A model generated the notes under the pieces. The model saw only the letters and a program-made list of their open reading frames with translations. It had not been told where the DNA came from and searched no databases. Shown in pieces: positions 16,042-25,590 of a DNA stretch of 36,787 nucleotides (the stretch's first letter is position 1; each line of letters begins with the position of its first letter). Made by a program: the position numbers and the translations under genes. The stretch spans positions 1 to 36,787 of the forward strand of contig PNMC01000009.1 in NCBI GenBank assembly GCA_013823365.1. The letters run 5' to 3'. The DNA comes from Parvibaculum sp. Lineage in GTDB: Bacteria > Pseudomonadota > Alphaproteobacteria > Parvibaculales > Parvibaculaceae.

Positions 16042-16118
16042 GGCGGAGTAGCTCAGTTGGTTAGAGCAGCGGAATCATAATCCGCGTGTCGGCGGTTCGA
16101 ATCCGTCCTCCGCTACCA
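16042..16118 (+). tRNA. tRNA-Met (anticodon CAT)
   Basis: A 77-base cloverleaf with encoded CCA. The acceptor GGCGGAG pairs with CTCCGCT (G1-U72 wobble), the D arm is GCTC/GAGC, the anticodon stem GCGGA/TCCGC encloses loop ATCATAA with CAT at the anticodon, and the T arm GGCGG-TTCGAAT-CCGTC contains TTCGAAT. The paired position 1-72 rules out an initiator tRNA. CAT could also be tRNA-Ile2 with lysidine, but the body resembles alphaproteobacterial elongator Met tRNAs. Confidence 0.9.
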
Positions 16119-16123
16119 TGGCT

Positions 16124-16922
16124 TCAGGCTGGTATTCCAAGGAGCCTGTTGCGCTCCGGTTCATCCAGCATTCCGCTCAGCAGGGCACAGTTCAGGCGGT
16201 GGCGTCCGCTTGAGCGCCACTGCAGGATCTCGTCCTTCTCCCAGCGGGCAATGAGTTCATTCATGTATTGACGCGAAACGCCGACCATCGAGGCGAGGTC
16301 CGCCTGAGAGAGACGGATGTCGAGTTCGGCAAAGTTGCCGGCGTAGCGGCCATGGGCCTTGGCAACCCTGAGAAGTGCCCCGCGCGGTTCTCACCGTCGC
16401 GTCGGAACGAGCCTCAATGGCGAGGCGGGAAAATTCGGCATTGATTTCGAACATGAGGCCGACAAGGGCGGCGAGTCCGTCGCGATCTGCGGCCAGGGTT
16501 TCGACCGCCGTGCGGTCGAGGAAGAGAGTGACGGCCGGGGAGTTCGCGCGCAGCGTCTTCGTGCGGCGCATGCTGCCGTCGAGAATGGGAGAGATGCCCG
16601 TCCAGGAGCCGGGGCCGAGACAGCGGAAGAAAATGCTTTCGCCGCCCTCGCCCCGCACAAACGCGCGGACATCGCCTTCGAGCACGGCGTGGATGCCATC
16701 CGCCTGGTCGTCGGCGCGGCAGATGAGGGCGTTCCGCTTGAAGGAGATGATTTCGCAACGCTCGATGATATAGCGTTGCGTGCCCGGCTGAAGCGATGCG
16801 AACCAGCCATCCTTCCGTGCATTGAGGAATTGCGCCGCGCGCTCCTTGTTCCATTTTTCCGGCTGCTTCTTTATTGCAGCGGCGTGTGTGTCCACGTGTA
16901 CTTGCGCTATCGACCCATGCAT
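16124..16922 (-). pseudogene. Crp/FNR-family regulator, frameshifted
   Basis: The frame from ATG 16922 (AGAGG upstream) encodes a cyclic-nucleotide-binding-like fold (DGIHAVLEGDVRAF, LGPGSWTGISPILDG) up to RLAIEARSDATVRTAR. It then runs into a nonsense tail ending at 16257. The neighbouring frame continues ALLRVAKAHGRYAGN and a clear Crp helix-turn-helix (LSQADLASMVGVSRQYMNEL), ending at 16124. The total of 799 bases is one more than a multiple of three. Deleting one G from the run of four at 16378-16381 restores a 265-residue protein. It is either a real disruption or a sequencing error in the homopolymer; all other parts look intact and conserved. The ligand and targets are unknown. It ends 5 bases from the tRNA. 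Confidence 0.75.
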
Positions 16923-17354
16923 CTTTGCCCAGCCTCTCAACTGTCTTCAGCCCGATTGCAACGCGTGATTCCGTTGCTTCATACGGGACCATAGGTCCGG
17001 CAGGTCTTCATCTCGTTATCAGTGGATGCGGCATAGAAACGCAATACGAAGGTATGTATACGACCGGCGCTCGCGCTCCAGCCCGGCCGGGCCGACCGAC
17101 TGAAGCGCCGGTTTCAGCCGAGTTTCGTGCGACATAACGTCCGCCGGATGCCGGCATGTCAGCTAGCCGACAACAATAACAGCGCAATCTTCGCGGCGCG
17201 TTCTTGCGGTTAACGCCGCATTCAAAACCCACAGCGTACTGACAATTATACCTGCGGATTGCGGTTTCCCGCGAACGCATACGGCCTCCTGAGGGCGGGG
17301 GTCGTCCCGAGAATTTTCAGGCGCGGTGCGCCAACAGGCTTCAGGAGGCCGAAT
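16923..17354. other. Intergenic region between the Crp-type gene and the che operon
   Basis: These 432 bases separate two divergent genes and must contain the promoters of both. I find no credible gene. There is a GGTTAAC at about 17211-17217 inside an imperfect palindrome (TGCGG-TTAACG-CCGCA) and an AT-rich patch near 17240 (GACAATTATACC) that could hold a -10 element, but no convincing -35/-10 pair. The chemotaxis operon probably starts here. A strong AGGAGG lies at 17344-17349, just before the chemoreceptor ATG. Confidence 0.5.
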
Positions 17355-18914
17355 ATGCTGAACGCCGTACGATCGATGTTCGAGAGCCAGGAAACGCGCG
17401 ACGCTGCGGCGCGCCTGCAGCATGAAGTTGCGATGGGTAAGGCGCGGATCCGTGCGGTCGAAGCGACTTTCCCGGCGGTCGAGTTTTCCCCCGAGGGCCA
17501 TGTCGTACGGGCGAACGAGGCATTTCTCGACGCGACCGGATACTCGGCCGAGGAAATCATGGGCGAGCATCACGCCATGTTTGCCGATCCCGCCTTTGTC
17601 CGCAGCCGCTATTACAAGGCTTTCTGGGACGCACTGAACCGTGGCGAGCGTGCCAGCGACAAATTCCAGCTTGCAGGCAAGGACGGACGGGAGGTCTGGC
17701 TGCAGGGTGCCTACTCGCCGATCCTGGGCGCCGACGGCAAGGTGGAATGCATCAGCTTTCTCGCCGTCGACATGACGGGCGCGGAAAGGGACCGCCGGGC
17801 GGCGGAAGAAGCGGGCTCGGCCAAGGCCGCCGAACAGGCGCGCGTCGTTTCCGCGCTGTCGGAAGGCTTGCGCAATCTGGCTGCAGGTCAGCTCTCTATC
17901 CGTCTTGATGAAGCTGCTGCCGCCGGCCATGAGGAGCTGAGGGACAATTTCAATGCAACGGCCGAGCGTCTCCAGAAGACGATCGAAGCGGTCATGGCGG
18001 CCGCGCGGAGCATCAGCAACGGCGCCGATGAAATGAGCCAAGCGACGGACGATCTGTCCCGGCGCACGGAGCAGCAGGCGGCGAGCCTTGAAGAAACGGC
18101 GGCGGCCCTCGAGCAGATCACTGCGACGGTGAAAAAGACGGCGCAAAATGCACGCGAGGCGAGCCAGATCGTCAATACGGCCCGATCGGCTGCGGAGAAC
18201 GGCGGCGAGATCGTCGAAACCGCGATCCAGGCGATGGGACAGATTGAGCAATCGTCGAAGCAGATTACCGATATCATCAGCGTGATCGACGAGATCGCCT
18301 TCCAGACAAATCTTCTGGCGCTCAATGCGGGCGTCGAAGCCGCCCGCGCGGGCGATGCCGGCAAGGGATTTGCCGTGGTCGCAAGCGAAGTACGGGCGCT
18401 TGCGCAGCGTTCCAGCGAAGCGGCGCGCGAGATCAAGATCCTCATCAAGACTTCCAGCGAGCATGTCGGATCGGGTGTGCGGCTTGTCGGCGAGTCCGGC
18501 GAGGCGCTGCGGGATATCGTCAGCCAGGTGGTGGAGATCAATTCGCTCGTCACCGAAATGGCGATGGCGGCGCAGCAGCAGTCGACCGGCATCGAGGAAG
18601 TGAACACCGCCGTGTCGCAGATGGACCAGGTCACGCAGCAGAACGCCGCCATGGTGGAAGAAAGCACGGCCGCGGCCCGCAATCTCGCCGCGGAGACGGC
18701 GGAACTCGCCGATCTCGTCTCCTTCTTCAGCGTTTCGTCGGGTGCCGGCGAGCCTCTGGAGGAGGCAGCGGCAGCGCCTGCGAAGCCTGTGCTGCGCGCT
18801 GTGCCCAAGGCGCCGCTCCGGCCCGTCGTTCCGGCCGCGCGGCGGGGAGCTGCCGCTGCGGCGGCCGTCGCGCCCGCGGCAGAGGACGACGAGGACGATT
18901 GGCAGGAATTCTGA
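17355..18914 (+). CDS. Soluble PAS-domain chemoreceptor (MCP)
   Basis: A 519-residue methyl-accepting chemotaxis protein from ATG 17355 (AGGAGG upstream); the frame is open 32 codons further up without support. It has no membrane segment. A PAS sensor spans about residues 30-145 ([25 protein letters not shown]...), a HAMP-like linker follows to about 215, and the signalling hairpin covers 230-480, with the invariant tip [20 protein letters not shown]. An Ala/Pro-rich linker leads to a C-terminal DWQEF, matching the xWxxF tether that recruits CheR, CheB or CheD. As in Sinorhizobium icpA and Caulobacter mcpA, it is the first gene of the chemotaxis operon. The signal is unknown; PAS could bind haem, FAD or a small molecule. 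Confidence 0.93.
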   Translation: MLNAVRSMFESQETRDAAARLQHEVAMGKARIRAVEATFPAVEFSPEGHVVRANEAFLDATGYSAEEIMGEHHAMFADPAFVRSRYYKAFWDALNRGERASDKFQLAGKDGREVWLQGAYSPILGADGKVECISFLAVDMTGAERDRRAAEEAGSAKAAEQARVVSALSEGLRNLAAGQLSIRLDEAAAAGHEELRDNFNATAERLQKTIEAVMAAARSISNGADEMSQATDDLSRRTEQQAASLEETAAALEQITATVKKTAQNAREASQIVNTARSAAENGGEIVETAIQAMGQIEQSSKQITDIISVIDEIAFQTNLLALNAGVEAARAGDAGKGFAVVASEVRALAQRSSEAAREIKILIKTSSEHVGSGVRLVGESGEALRDIVSQVVEINSLVTEMAMAAQQQSTGIEEVNTAVSQMDQVTQQNAAMVEESTAAARNLAAETAELADLVSFFSVSSGAGEPLEEAAAAPAKPVLRAVPKAPLRPVVPAARRGAAAAAAVAPAAEDDEDDWQEF

Positions 18915-18944
18915 GCCGGTCACAGAGAAACAGGAGCAGAACCC

Positions 18945-19253
18945 ATGTCCTTGTCCGAAGCCGAAGCTCAGGCAGACCGCGTCTTTGAATTGCCGCCCGT
19001 TCTCGACTTGCCTGCCGCGGCAGATCTTGCCACGCGCCTTGCCGAAGCTCTTGCGGCGCCCGGTCTCCTCGTCATCGATGCGGCACATGTGCAGCGTTTC
19101 ACGACGCCCTGCCTCCAGGTGCTTGCCTCGGCCGCCTTGCCCGGCGAAACGGGCGAAAGGCCGGTCGCACTTCGTAATGTCCCGGACGCCATGTCCGAAG
19201 CTGTAGCCTTGCTGGGCCTCTCGACGGCGCTGGCGATCGAGGGAGAAGTTTAA
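18945..19253 (+). CDS. STAS-domain protein, CheS-like by position
   Basis: A 102-residue single STAS domain (LVIDAAHVQRFTTPCLQVLASAA is the usual strand-helix core). The residue where anti-sigma antagonists carry a phosphorylatable Ser or Thr is within RFTTP, so Thr is available. The gene lies between the chemoreceptor and cheY1, the position of Sinorhizobium orf2/cheS, whose product binds CheA and speeds CheY1 dephosphorylation. I infer a similar accessory role with CheA. Its TAA overlaps the ATG of cheY1 by one base, so the two are coupled. Confidence 0.8.
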   Translation: MSLSEAEAQADRVFELPPVLDLPAAADLATRLAEALAAPGLLVIDAAHVQRFTTPCLQVLASAALPGETGERPVALRNVPDAMSEAVALLGLSTALAIEGEV

Positions 19254-19621
19254 TGTCGAAGGTAGTCCTGACGGTCGATGACTCCAGAACCATTCGCGAG
19301 ATGTTGCGTGCGGCGCTCTCCGATGCAGGTCACACGGTGTTGCAGGCGGAAGATGGCGTCCATGGAACCGAGGTTCTGGCGGACGCCGGCAACGTCGACG
19401 TCATCATCACCGATATCAATATGCCGCGGATGGACGGATACGGTTTCATCGACCATGTGCGCAGCAGCGAGTTGCATCGCGCCATTCCCATTCTCGTTCT
19501 GACGACCGAAAGCGAGCCTGCCAAGAAACAGCGCGCGCGGGACGCAGGTGCCACGGGCTGGATCGTCAAACCGTTCGACCCGGCGAAGCTTCTCGCCGCC
19601 GTGCGCCGCGTCGCGCCCTGA
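19253..19621 (+). CDS. cheY: Chemotaxis response regulator CheY1
   Basis: A 122-residue stand-alone receiver with the acidic pair D9-D10, phospho-acceptor D54 (IITDINMPRMDG), the conserved Thr in LVLTTES and the Lys in WIVKPFDP. No output domain is present. CheY is phosphorylated by CheA and acts at the FliM/FliN switch or as a phosphate sink. In alphaproteobacteria with two CheY proteins, the copy next to cheA (CheY1) is usually the sink and the later one (CheY2) the motor regulator. It starts within the STAS stop codon and is followed 5 bases later by cheA. Confidence 0.95.
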   Translation: MSKVVLTVDDSRTIREMLRAALSDAGHTVLQAEDGVHGTEVLADAGNVDVIITDINMPRMDGYGFIDHVRSSELHRAIPILVLTTESEPAKKQRARDAGATGWIVKPFDPAKLLAAVRRVAP

Positions 19622-19626
19622 GGTTT

Positions 19627-21768
19627 ATGCCCATGGATCCGATGGAATCGATCAAACAGACCTACTTCCAGGAATGCGACGAACTGCTCGTCGCCATGGA
19701 AGAAGGGCTGATCGCAATGGAAAGCGGCGAGGCGGATGACGAGATCATCAATGCCGTCTTCCGCGCGGTCCACTCCATCAAAGGAGGTGGCGGCGCGTTC
19801 GGCTTCGAGAATCTCGTTGCCTTCGCGCATATCTTCGAGACCGTGCTCGATCTGATCCGTTCAGGGCAGCTCGCGCCGGAGCCTGACGTCGTCAAGTGCC
19901 TTTTGCGGGCTGGCGACCTGATCTCCGACCATGTGGGTGCGGCGCGTAGCGGCGATACGTCCGGAATCGACGATGGCGACGTTAAGGAAGAGCTGCGCGG
20001 CTTTGCCGGCGAAAGCGGAGATGAGGGCGGCGAGGAAGATTTCGAAGGTCTCGATTTCGCGCCCATGCAATTCGCCTTTGGCGAGGAGGAGGCGGCCCCG
20101 AAGCTGCCCTCGGTCTGGCACATTCGCTTCGTTCCCCATGCATCGCTCTATGCGAAGGCCAACGAGCCCTATCTCATTCTTCGGGAGCTTGCCTGTCTGG
20201 GCGATATTTCCGTCGAGGCCGATCTCTCCCGCCTTCCGGCCCTTTGCAGTCTCGATGCCGAGGAAGCCTATATCGCCTGGAACATCGAACTCCGGGGCGA
20301 GGTCGAACGGCCGGCCATCGAGGAGGCTTTCGAGTTCGCGGCCGAGGATTGCGATCTGACGATCGAGCAGGCCGAGCAAGACCTTCCCGATCTCCCGGGC
20401 CTTCCGGACCCTCCCGGTCTGCCGGATCTCCCGGAGCTTGGGCAGCCAGAACCCTTGCCCGATCTTCAGGCAGAGCCGGTGAAGGCGGAAGCGCCTGCCG
20501 ATGCGCCGGTCGAGACGCGCAAGGAAGCGGCCGCACCCGCTGTGAAGGAAGCGGCCCCCCAGACCATCCGTGTCGATCTCGACAAGGTCGATCGTCTCGT
20601 CAATCTCGCCGGTGAGCTCGTCATCACGCAGGCCATGCTCGCCCAGAGCGTACAGGATGCAGGCTTCGGCGCGACGTCGCGCCTTGGCAACGGACTTCTT
20701 GAGTTCGAGCATCTGTTGCGTGAGTTGCAGGAAAGCGTCATGGCGATCCGGACGCAGCCGGTCAAGTCCGTATTCCAGCGGATGCCTCGCCTTGTGCGCG
20801 AGCTTGCGGCGCAGACAGGCAAGCAGGTGCGGCTGCTCGTAGAGGGCGAGACCACGGAAGTCGACAAGACGGTTATCGACCGTATCGGCGAACCGCTCAC
20901 CCATATGATCCGTAATGCGATCGATCACGGTCTCGAATCGACCGAAGACCGCATCGCAAACGGCAAGCCGGCGGAAGGCACGGTGAAGCTTTCCGCGGAA
21001 CATCGCGGCGGCCGCATCGTCATCGAGATCGCCGACGATGGCGCCGGTATCAACCGCGCGCGTGTCCGCGAGAAAGCCCTGGAGAAAGGTCTGATCTCTC
21101 CCACGGCAACGCTGGCCGACGAAGAGATCGACAATCTGATCTTCATGCCGGGCTTCTCCACAGCGTCCACCGTGTCCAACATCTCCGGGCGCGGGGTCGG
21201 TATGGACGTTGTCCGCCGGAGTATCGTGGAACTGGGCGGGCGGATCGTCATCGTGTCGACGCCGGGCAAGGGAAGCCGTTTCGTGCTGACCTTGCCGCTC
21301 ACCCTTGCCGTTCTCGAAGGCATGGTGGTGGCCGTGGGCGACCAGACCTATGTCCTGCCGCTCTCCAATGTCGTGGAGAGCATGAAGCCGAGCGCGTCCG
21401 AGATCGAGGCTTACGGCAGGGAGTGGGAGCTGCTCAATGTCCGGAATACCTATGTGCCGCTGATCAGCATCGGCAAACTGCTCGGGGTCGAGGGCGCCAC
21501 GAAAGGCGTCGGCCAAGGCGTTGCCGTTCTCATCGAGAGTGAGGGTACGGGGCGCTTTGCACTCCTGGTCGATGCCATTCTCGGGCAGCGGCAGGTCGTT
21601 ATCAAAAGTTTCGAGAACAACTACCGGCATATCGAGGGCATTGCCGCCGCGACCATCCTTGGCGACGGACGTGTGGCGCTGATCCTCGATGTCGACGGGC
21701 TGGCGGGGCTTTGCCGCGACCGCAGTGGCGGGGCGATGCCGGCCGAACTTCAGGCGACGGGAAGCTGA
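19627..21768 (+). CDS. cheA: Chemotaxis histidine kinase CheA
   Basis: A 713-residue CheA from ATG 19627; ATG 19633 is an equally good start. The phosphotransfer domain has H49 in AVHSIKGG. A P2-like response-regulator docking domain follows (about 155-245, PSVWHIRFVPHASLY). Next comes a 35-residue Pro/Leu/Asp linker with repeated LPDLPGLPDPPG units. The dimerisation helices, the ATP-binding domain (HMIRNAIDHG near 425, DDGAGI near 470, GRGVGMDVV near 522) and the C-terminal CheW-like domain complete the protein. It autophosphorylates under receptor control and passes phosphate to CheY and CheB. It is coupled on both sides to operon genes. Confidence 0.97.
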   Translation: MPMDPMESIKQTYFQECDELLVAMEEGLIAMESGEADDEIINAVFRAVHSIKGGGGAFGFENLVAFAHIFETVLDLIRSGQLAPEPDVVKCLLRAGDLISDHVGAARSGDTSGIDDGDVKEELRGFAGESGDEGGEEDFEGLDFAPMQFAFGEEEAAPKLPSVWHIRFVPHASLYAKANEPYLILRELACLGDISVEADLSRLPALCSLDAEEAYIAWNIELRGEVERPAIEEAFEFAAEDCDLTIEQAEQDLPDLPGLPDPPGLPDLPELGQPEPLPDLQAEPVKAEAPADAPVETRKEAAAPAVKEAAPQTIRVDLDKVDRLVNLAGELVITQAMLAQSVQDAGFGATSRLGNGLLEFEHLLRELQESVMAIRTQPVKSVFQRMPRLVRELAAQTGKQVRLLVEGETTEVDKTVIDRIGEPLTHMIRNAIDHGLESTEDRIANGKPAEGTVKLSAEHRGGRIVIEIADDGAGINRARVREKALEKGLISPTATLADEEIDNLIFMPGFSTASTVSNISGRGVGMDVVRRSIVELGGRIVIVSTPGKGSRFVLTLPLTLAVLEGMVVAVGDQTYVLPLSNVVESMKPSASEIEAYGREWELLNVRNTYVPLISIGKLLGVEGATKGVGQGVAVLIESEGTGRFALLVDAILGQRQVVIKSFENNYRHIEGIAAATILGDGRVALILDVDGLAGLCRDRSGGAMPAELQATGS

Positions 21769-21770
21769 TC

Positions 21771-22256
21771 ATGGACCATCTCGACCCCAATGTGGCGGAA
21801 AGCCGGCGGCAGTTCATCACCTTCTGCACGAACGGGCAGGAGTTCGCCGCCGATATCATGACGATCCGGGAAATTCGAGGTTGGACGCCGACGACTCCGC
21901 TTCCCAACGCGCCGGGTTATGTGCGCGGCGTTATCAATCTCCGCGGTGTGGTGCTGCCGGTGATCGATCTGCGCGCGCGGCTCGGGCACGGCATGACCGA
22001 GACCAATGCGAAGCATGTGATCGTCGTCGTCAGGGTGGTGGACAGCGTGATCGGCCTGCTGGTCGACGCCGTCTCCGACATCATTACGCCCGAGGCATCG
22101 GACATCCAGCCGACGCCGGATCTCGCGCGGGACGCGGACAGCATTTTCGTCGAAGGAATTGCCGTGGTCGACGAGAAGATGGTCACCATTCTCAGCATGC
22201 GTCACCTGGTCGATTCCCTGCGCGAACATACGACGGTAGAAGCAGCGGTGGCATGA
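21771..22256 (+). CDS. cheW: Chemotaxis coupling protein CheW
   Basis: A 161-residue CheW from ATG 21771, two bases after the cheA stop; an upstream in-frame ATG inside cheA is not needed. It is a single SH3-like pair of barrels with typical motifs: QEFAADIMTIREI near the start, NAPGYVRGVINLRGVVLPVIDLR in the middle and VSDIITPE near residue 110. CheW links receptor tips to CheA in the signalling array. Sequence and position are both decisive. Confidence 0.97.
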   Translation: MDHLDPNVAESRRQFITFCTNGQEFAADIMTIREIRGWTPTTPLPNAPGYVRGVINLRGVVLPVIDLRARLGHGMTETNAKHVIVVVRVVDSVIGLLVDAVSDIITPEASDIQPTPDLARDADSIFVEGIAVVDEKMVTILSMRHLVDSLREHTTVEAAVA

Positions 22257-22269
22257 GCAGGAAGACATC

Positions 22270-23133
22270 ATGACATCCGGCAGTAACGAGAGAATCCCGG
22301 TTCCCGATGGCGAATTCGCCTTCACATGGAACGAGTTCCGCGAGATCGCGGCACTCGTCCATGGCGAAGCCGGAATCGTGCTGTCGGAAGCCAAGGTGAA
22401 TCTCGTCTATTCGCGTCTCGCCAAGCGCCTCCGCGCGATTGGCCTGCGGTCGTTCCGCGATTACTGCGAGCTGATCCGCAGCAAGGGCGGCACGGACGAA
22501 CGCCAGGCCCTGATCGCCGCCATGACGACGAATGTGACCCGCTTCTTCCGCGAACCTCATCATTTCGATTATCTGAGGAAGGTGGCGTTCCCGCCACTGA
22601 TCTCGGAGGCCCGGCGCGGCGGCCGTGTCCGCATCTGGTCGGCCGGCTGTTCATCGGGCGAAGAGCCCTACAGCATCGCCTTGACGCTGCTCGCCATGAT
22701 GCCGGATGCGTTGTCGCATGACATTCTCATTCTCGCGACCGACATCGATCCGGAGATGATCGCACGAGGACGGGCGGCCACCTATTCGCGCTCGCAAGCA
22801 GACTGCATACCCGAGGAATTCCGGGCGATCGGGCTCGAACGCGGGCGCAGCGGCCCTGAATGCCGCACCTCGGAATGTGCCCGGTCGCTTATCCGATTCA
22901 ACGAACTCAACCTTCTCGGCTCATGGCCGATGAGGGGAAAGTTCGACATCATTTTCTGCCGGAATGTCGTCATCTATTTCGACGAGCAGACGCAGGACGA
23001 AATCTGGAGACGGTTTGCCGATCTGCTGCCGCAAGACGGGCACCTGCTCATCGGTCATTCGGAACGCATCATGACCGACCGGCATCCTTTCGAGCTCGTG
23101 GCGCAGACGGCTTATCGCAAGCGGGGAAGCTGA
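22270..23133 (+). CDS. cheR: Chemoreceptor methyltransferase CheR
   Basis: A 287-residue CheR. The N-terminal helical domain ([20 protein letters not shown]) contacts the receptor, and [14 protein letters not shown] begins the SAM domain with [16 protein letters not shown] as the binding motif and [14 protein letters not shown] further on. It methylates Glu residues in the receptor signalling hairpin for adaptation. The DWQEF tail of the operon's receptor offers a docking site for the CheR beta subdomain. It starts 13 bases after cheW. Confidence 0.97.
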   Translation: MTSGSNERIPVPDGEFAFTWNEFREIAALVHGEAGIVLSEAKVNLVYSRLAKRLRAIGLRSFRDYCELIRSKGGTDERQALIAAMTTNVTRFFREPHHFDYLRKVAFPPLISEARRGGRVRIWSAGCSSGEEPYSIALTLLAMMPDALSHDILILATDIDPEMIARGRAATYSRSQADCIPEEFRAIGLERGRSGPECRTSECARSLIRFNELNLLGSWPMRGKFDIIFCRNVVIYFDEQTQDEIWRRFADLLPQDGHLLIGHSERIMTDRHPFELVAQTAYRKRGS

Positions 23134-23134
23134 A

Positions 23135-24193
23135 ATGAAGAAAATGACCGTCCTGATTGTGGATGACTCGGCAACCATTCGCCGGCTGCTGACGGAAATC
23201 CTGTCGCGCGACCCGGAGATCGAGGTTGTCGGGCAGGCGCCGGAGCCTGCGGTGGCGCGGCGGATGATCAAGGAGCTCAATCCGGACGTCATCACGCTCG
23301 ATATCGAGATGCCGAACATGAACGGACTCGACTTTCTCGAGAAGATCATGCGGCTCCGGCCGATGCCGGTGGTCATGGTTTCGACGCTGACGCAGCGCGG
23401 CGCGGAGGCGACGATCGAGGCGCTGGAGCTCGGCGCCGTCGATTATCACGCAAAGCCCGTGGACAATATCGCCTCTCTCATGGCCTCCGCCGCCGAGCTG
23501 ACGGAAAAGGTGAAGACGGCCGCACGGGCGAAGGTTCGCGCGCGCTTCGCGTCTTCCGTCGCCAAGGCGCCGGTCGCCTATTCGGGTTCGGGCGCGGCCA
23601 TCGTCGCGGTCGGTGCATCCACAGGCGGCGTCGAGGCGATGATGGAATTGCTGTCGCATTTTCCTGAAAATTGCCCGCCCACGATTGTCACGCAGCATCT
23701 GCCGGAAAGCTTCACCGCCAGTTTTGCCGCGCGTCTCGACCGGATTTGTGCGCCGAAAATCGCCGAGGCCACAGACGGCCAGCCGCTGATGCCGGGCCAT
23801 GTCTATCTCGCGCCGGGAGGAAAGAAGCATCTGGAGATCACCGGTATCGGTCAGTTCCGTTGCAAGCTTTCAAGCGGCGAGCCGGTCTGCGGTCATACGC
23901 CGTCTGTCGATGTTCTTTTCCGCTCCGTCGCCCGCAGCGCCGGGCGCCGGGCCATCGGCGTGATCCTGACAGGGATGGGGCGCGATGGCGCCCAGGGACT
24001 TTATGAAATGCGACAGGCCGGTGCGTTGACGCTCGGCCAGGACGAAGCATCCAGCGTGGTCTATGGCATGCCACGTGCCGCCTTCGAGGCGGGAGCGGTC
24101 GAGCGGCAACTGCCCCTCGAAAAGCTTGGACCGGAGATCATCAGACAGTGCGGTTTGCGCATGGAAGGAGAACACTATGCCCGCAGCATCTAA
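23135..24193 (+). CDS. cheB: Chemotaxis methylesterase/deamidase CheB
   Basis: A 352-residue CheB. The receiver has D10-D11 and phospho-acceptor D56 ([12 protein letters not shown]), with Lys in DYHAKPVD. The C-terminal esterase has the catalytic Ser in VGASTGG, His in TQHLPESFT and Asp in GMGRDGAQG. Phosphorylated CheB demethylates receptors and so opposes CheR. It begins one base after the cheR stop. Its last 17 bases overlap the start of the second cheY. Confidence 0.97.
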   Translation: MKKMTVLIVDDSATIRRLLTEILSRDPEIEVVGQAPEPAVARRMIKELNPDVITLDIEMPNMNGLDFLEKIMRLRPMPVVMVSTLTQRGAEATIEALELGAVDYHAKPVDNIASLMASAAELTEKVKTAARAKVRARFASSVAKAPVAYSGSGAAIVAVGASTGGVEAMMELLSHFPENCPPTIVTQHLPESFTASFAARLDRICAPKIAEATDGQPLMPGHVYLAPGGKKHLEITGIGQFRCKLSSGEPVCGHTPSVDVLFRSVARSAGRRAIGVILTGMGRDGAQGLYEMRQAGALTLGQDEASSVVYGMPRAAFEAGAVERQLPLEKLGPEIIRQCGLRMEGEHYARSI

Positions 24194-24566
24194 AGTGAGA
24201 GCGGTCGTCGTCGACGACCAGATGACCATGCGTACGCTCGTGCGTACGGGTCTTCAGCAGATCGGTATCACGGAAATCCGCGATTTCGGCGGCGCGGGAG
24301 AAGCGCTGCAGAATCTGCGGACGCAGCCCGCTCATCTCGTCATTTCGGACTTCAATATGCCCGGAATCGACGGTCTTGAGTTCCTGCGCCAGGTTCGCGC
24401 CGATCCGCAGCTCAAGAACACGGCATTTCTGCTTCTGACAGGACGTGCCGACAAGGAACTCGTGCAGCGTGCAGCCCAGTACGGCGTGAACAACTACATC
24501 GTCAAGCCGTTCACGGTCGCCGGTCTCAAGCAGAAGCTTGAGCAGGTCTTCGGGCCGCTTACCTGA
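24177..24566 (+). CDS. cheY: Chemotaxis response regulator CheY2
   Basis: A 129-residue receiver from ATG 24177, which lies inside the end of cheB and is preceded by GGAAGGAG. D13-D14 form the acidic pair, D58 ([12 protein letters not shown]) is the phospho-acceptor, and Thr in LLLTGRAD and Lys in YIVKPFTV complete the site. By order in the operon this corresponds to the motor-binding CheY2 of Sinorhizobium or CheYII of Caulobacter. All active-site residues are intact, unlike the third receiver downstream. Confidence 0.94.
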   Translation: MPAASKVRAVVVDDQMTMRTLVRTGLQQIGITEIRDFGGAGEALQNLRTQPAHLVISDFNMPGIDGLEFLRQVRADPQLKNTAFLLLTGRADKELVQRAAQYGVNNYIVKPFTVAGLKQKLEQVFGPLT

Positions 24567-24580
24567 AGCAAGGTTGGTAG

Positions 24581-25171
24581 ATGCGTGTACAAAGGACATC
24601 GCTGGAAGGAACGCCGCGCCGGTTCAGGAATCCGGCCGATGGCGACTGGTATGTCCAGGTCACGCAAGGCGAAACCTATGTGACGAATGTCGAGAACGAG
24701 GTGCTGACCACGATCCTCGGTTCCTGCGTGTCGGCCTGTATCCGAGACCCCCTCATCGGCGTCGGTGGAATGAACCACTTTCTGCTGCCCGATGAAGACC
24801 GGAGCGGACGCGACAGCCAGCGCTATGGCGTGCATGCGATGGAGCTTCTGATCAACGAGATCCTGAAGCGGGGCGGTGCGCGTCCGCGTCTTGAGGCGAA
24901 GATATTCGGCGGTGCGAGCGTCATTTCGTCCGTGACCCCGATCGGCCTGCGCAATGCAGCCTTTGCGCGCCAGTATCTCCTTGCCGAGGGCATCCGGATT
25001 GTCGGCGGCGATACGGGCGGCACGCGCGCCAGGAGAATCCAGTACAGGCCTGCCACGGGCCGCGTGCGGCAGCTTTTCATCGTCACGGATATGCGCCCGA
25101 TCGTCGAGAACGAAGTCAGCAGCGCCAGGACCATTCTGGGAGGAGAGCCCGATGACGTCGAGTTGTTCTGA
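24581..25171 (+). CDS. cheD: Chemoreceptor glutamine deamidase CheD
   Basis: A 196-residue CheD. The catalytic Cys is in [13 protein letters not shown], with the conserved Thr just before it, and the His is in [18 protein letters not shown] and IVGGDTGG are further family motifs. CheD converts receptor Gln to Glu and can modulate receptor activity. The core is full length; the 25-residue N-terminal extension is Arg-rich. The next gene starts within its last 20 bases. ATG 24581 has a modest GGT-type ribosome site, so the exact start is slightly uncertain. Confidence 0.95.
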   Translation: MRVQRTSLEGTPRRFRNPADGDWYVQVTQGETYVTNVENEVLTTILGSCVSACIRDPLIGVGGMNHFLLPDEDRSGRDSQRYGVHAMELLINEILKRGGARPRLEAKIFGGASVISSVTPIGLRNAAFARQYLLAEGIRIVGGDTGGTRARRIQYRPATGRVRQLFIVTDMRPIVENEVSSARTILGGEPDDVELF

Positions 25172-25577
25172 AGACTTGCCGCGGGTCGCCGCCGAGGAGA
25201 CCGATCCCGCCGCGCGAATCGTTGCGTTTCTCTCTGCCGTGGCGGGTGAAGTCTCGGAGATTGCCGGCGGCATCGTCGAACTTGGCGACAAGCTTTCCGC
25301 GCGCGCTGCCGATGCGACGGGGCCGATGCGTCATTCGGACCTGCAGATGTTCGATCTGCTCGGCCAGAATGCGCAGGCGCAGGCGCGGCTTTTGACGGAA
25401 ATTGTTCGCGTTCTTTCGGAGAAGGAGGCGGCGGGTCACACTTCGCTGAGATGCGCGGTGGATACCGTTCCCTTTCACAAGGCACGTCAGAAATTCCATG
25501 CGGTGCTCGATGGCACGCTGGGAGCGGCCGACATGATCGGCCTGGATGAATCCGGCGAAGATACGGACTGGTTCTAG
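25152..25577 (+). CDS. Accessory chemotaxis-operon protein, unknown (CheT/CheU position)
   Basis: A 141-residue, mainly helical protein from ATG 25152 (AGGAGAG at 25141-25147), overlapping the end of cheD by 20 bases. A long amphipathic helix region spans about residues 20-90 and contains Gln/Ala-rich [17 protein letters not shown]. The C terminus is acidic and ends EDTDWF. I recognise no domain. By order it occupies the place of cheT in Sinorhizobium, whose product binds CheR, and of cheU in Caulobacter. Tight coupling to cheD shows it is part of the chemotaxis unit; its biochemical role is unknown. Confidence 0.8.
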   Translation: MTSSCSEDLPRVAAEETDPAARIVAFLSAVAGEVSEIAGGIVELGDKLSARAADATGPMRHSDLQMFDLLGQNAQAQARLLTEIVRVLSEKEAAGHTSLRCAVDTVPFHKARQKFHAVLDGTLGAADMIGLDESGEDTDWF

Positions 25578-25590
25578 AAGGAATAAGGCC

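Noticed and set aside
17163-19088. 641-codon open frame opposite the chemoreceptor
   Set aside because: Mirror frame of the receptor coding sequence with Arg/His-rich random composition.
19861-21630. 589-codon open frame opposite cheA
   Set aside because: The same GC-bias effect opposite an unmistakable CheA; no ribosome site, no recognisable domain.
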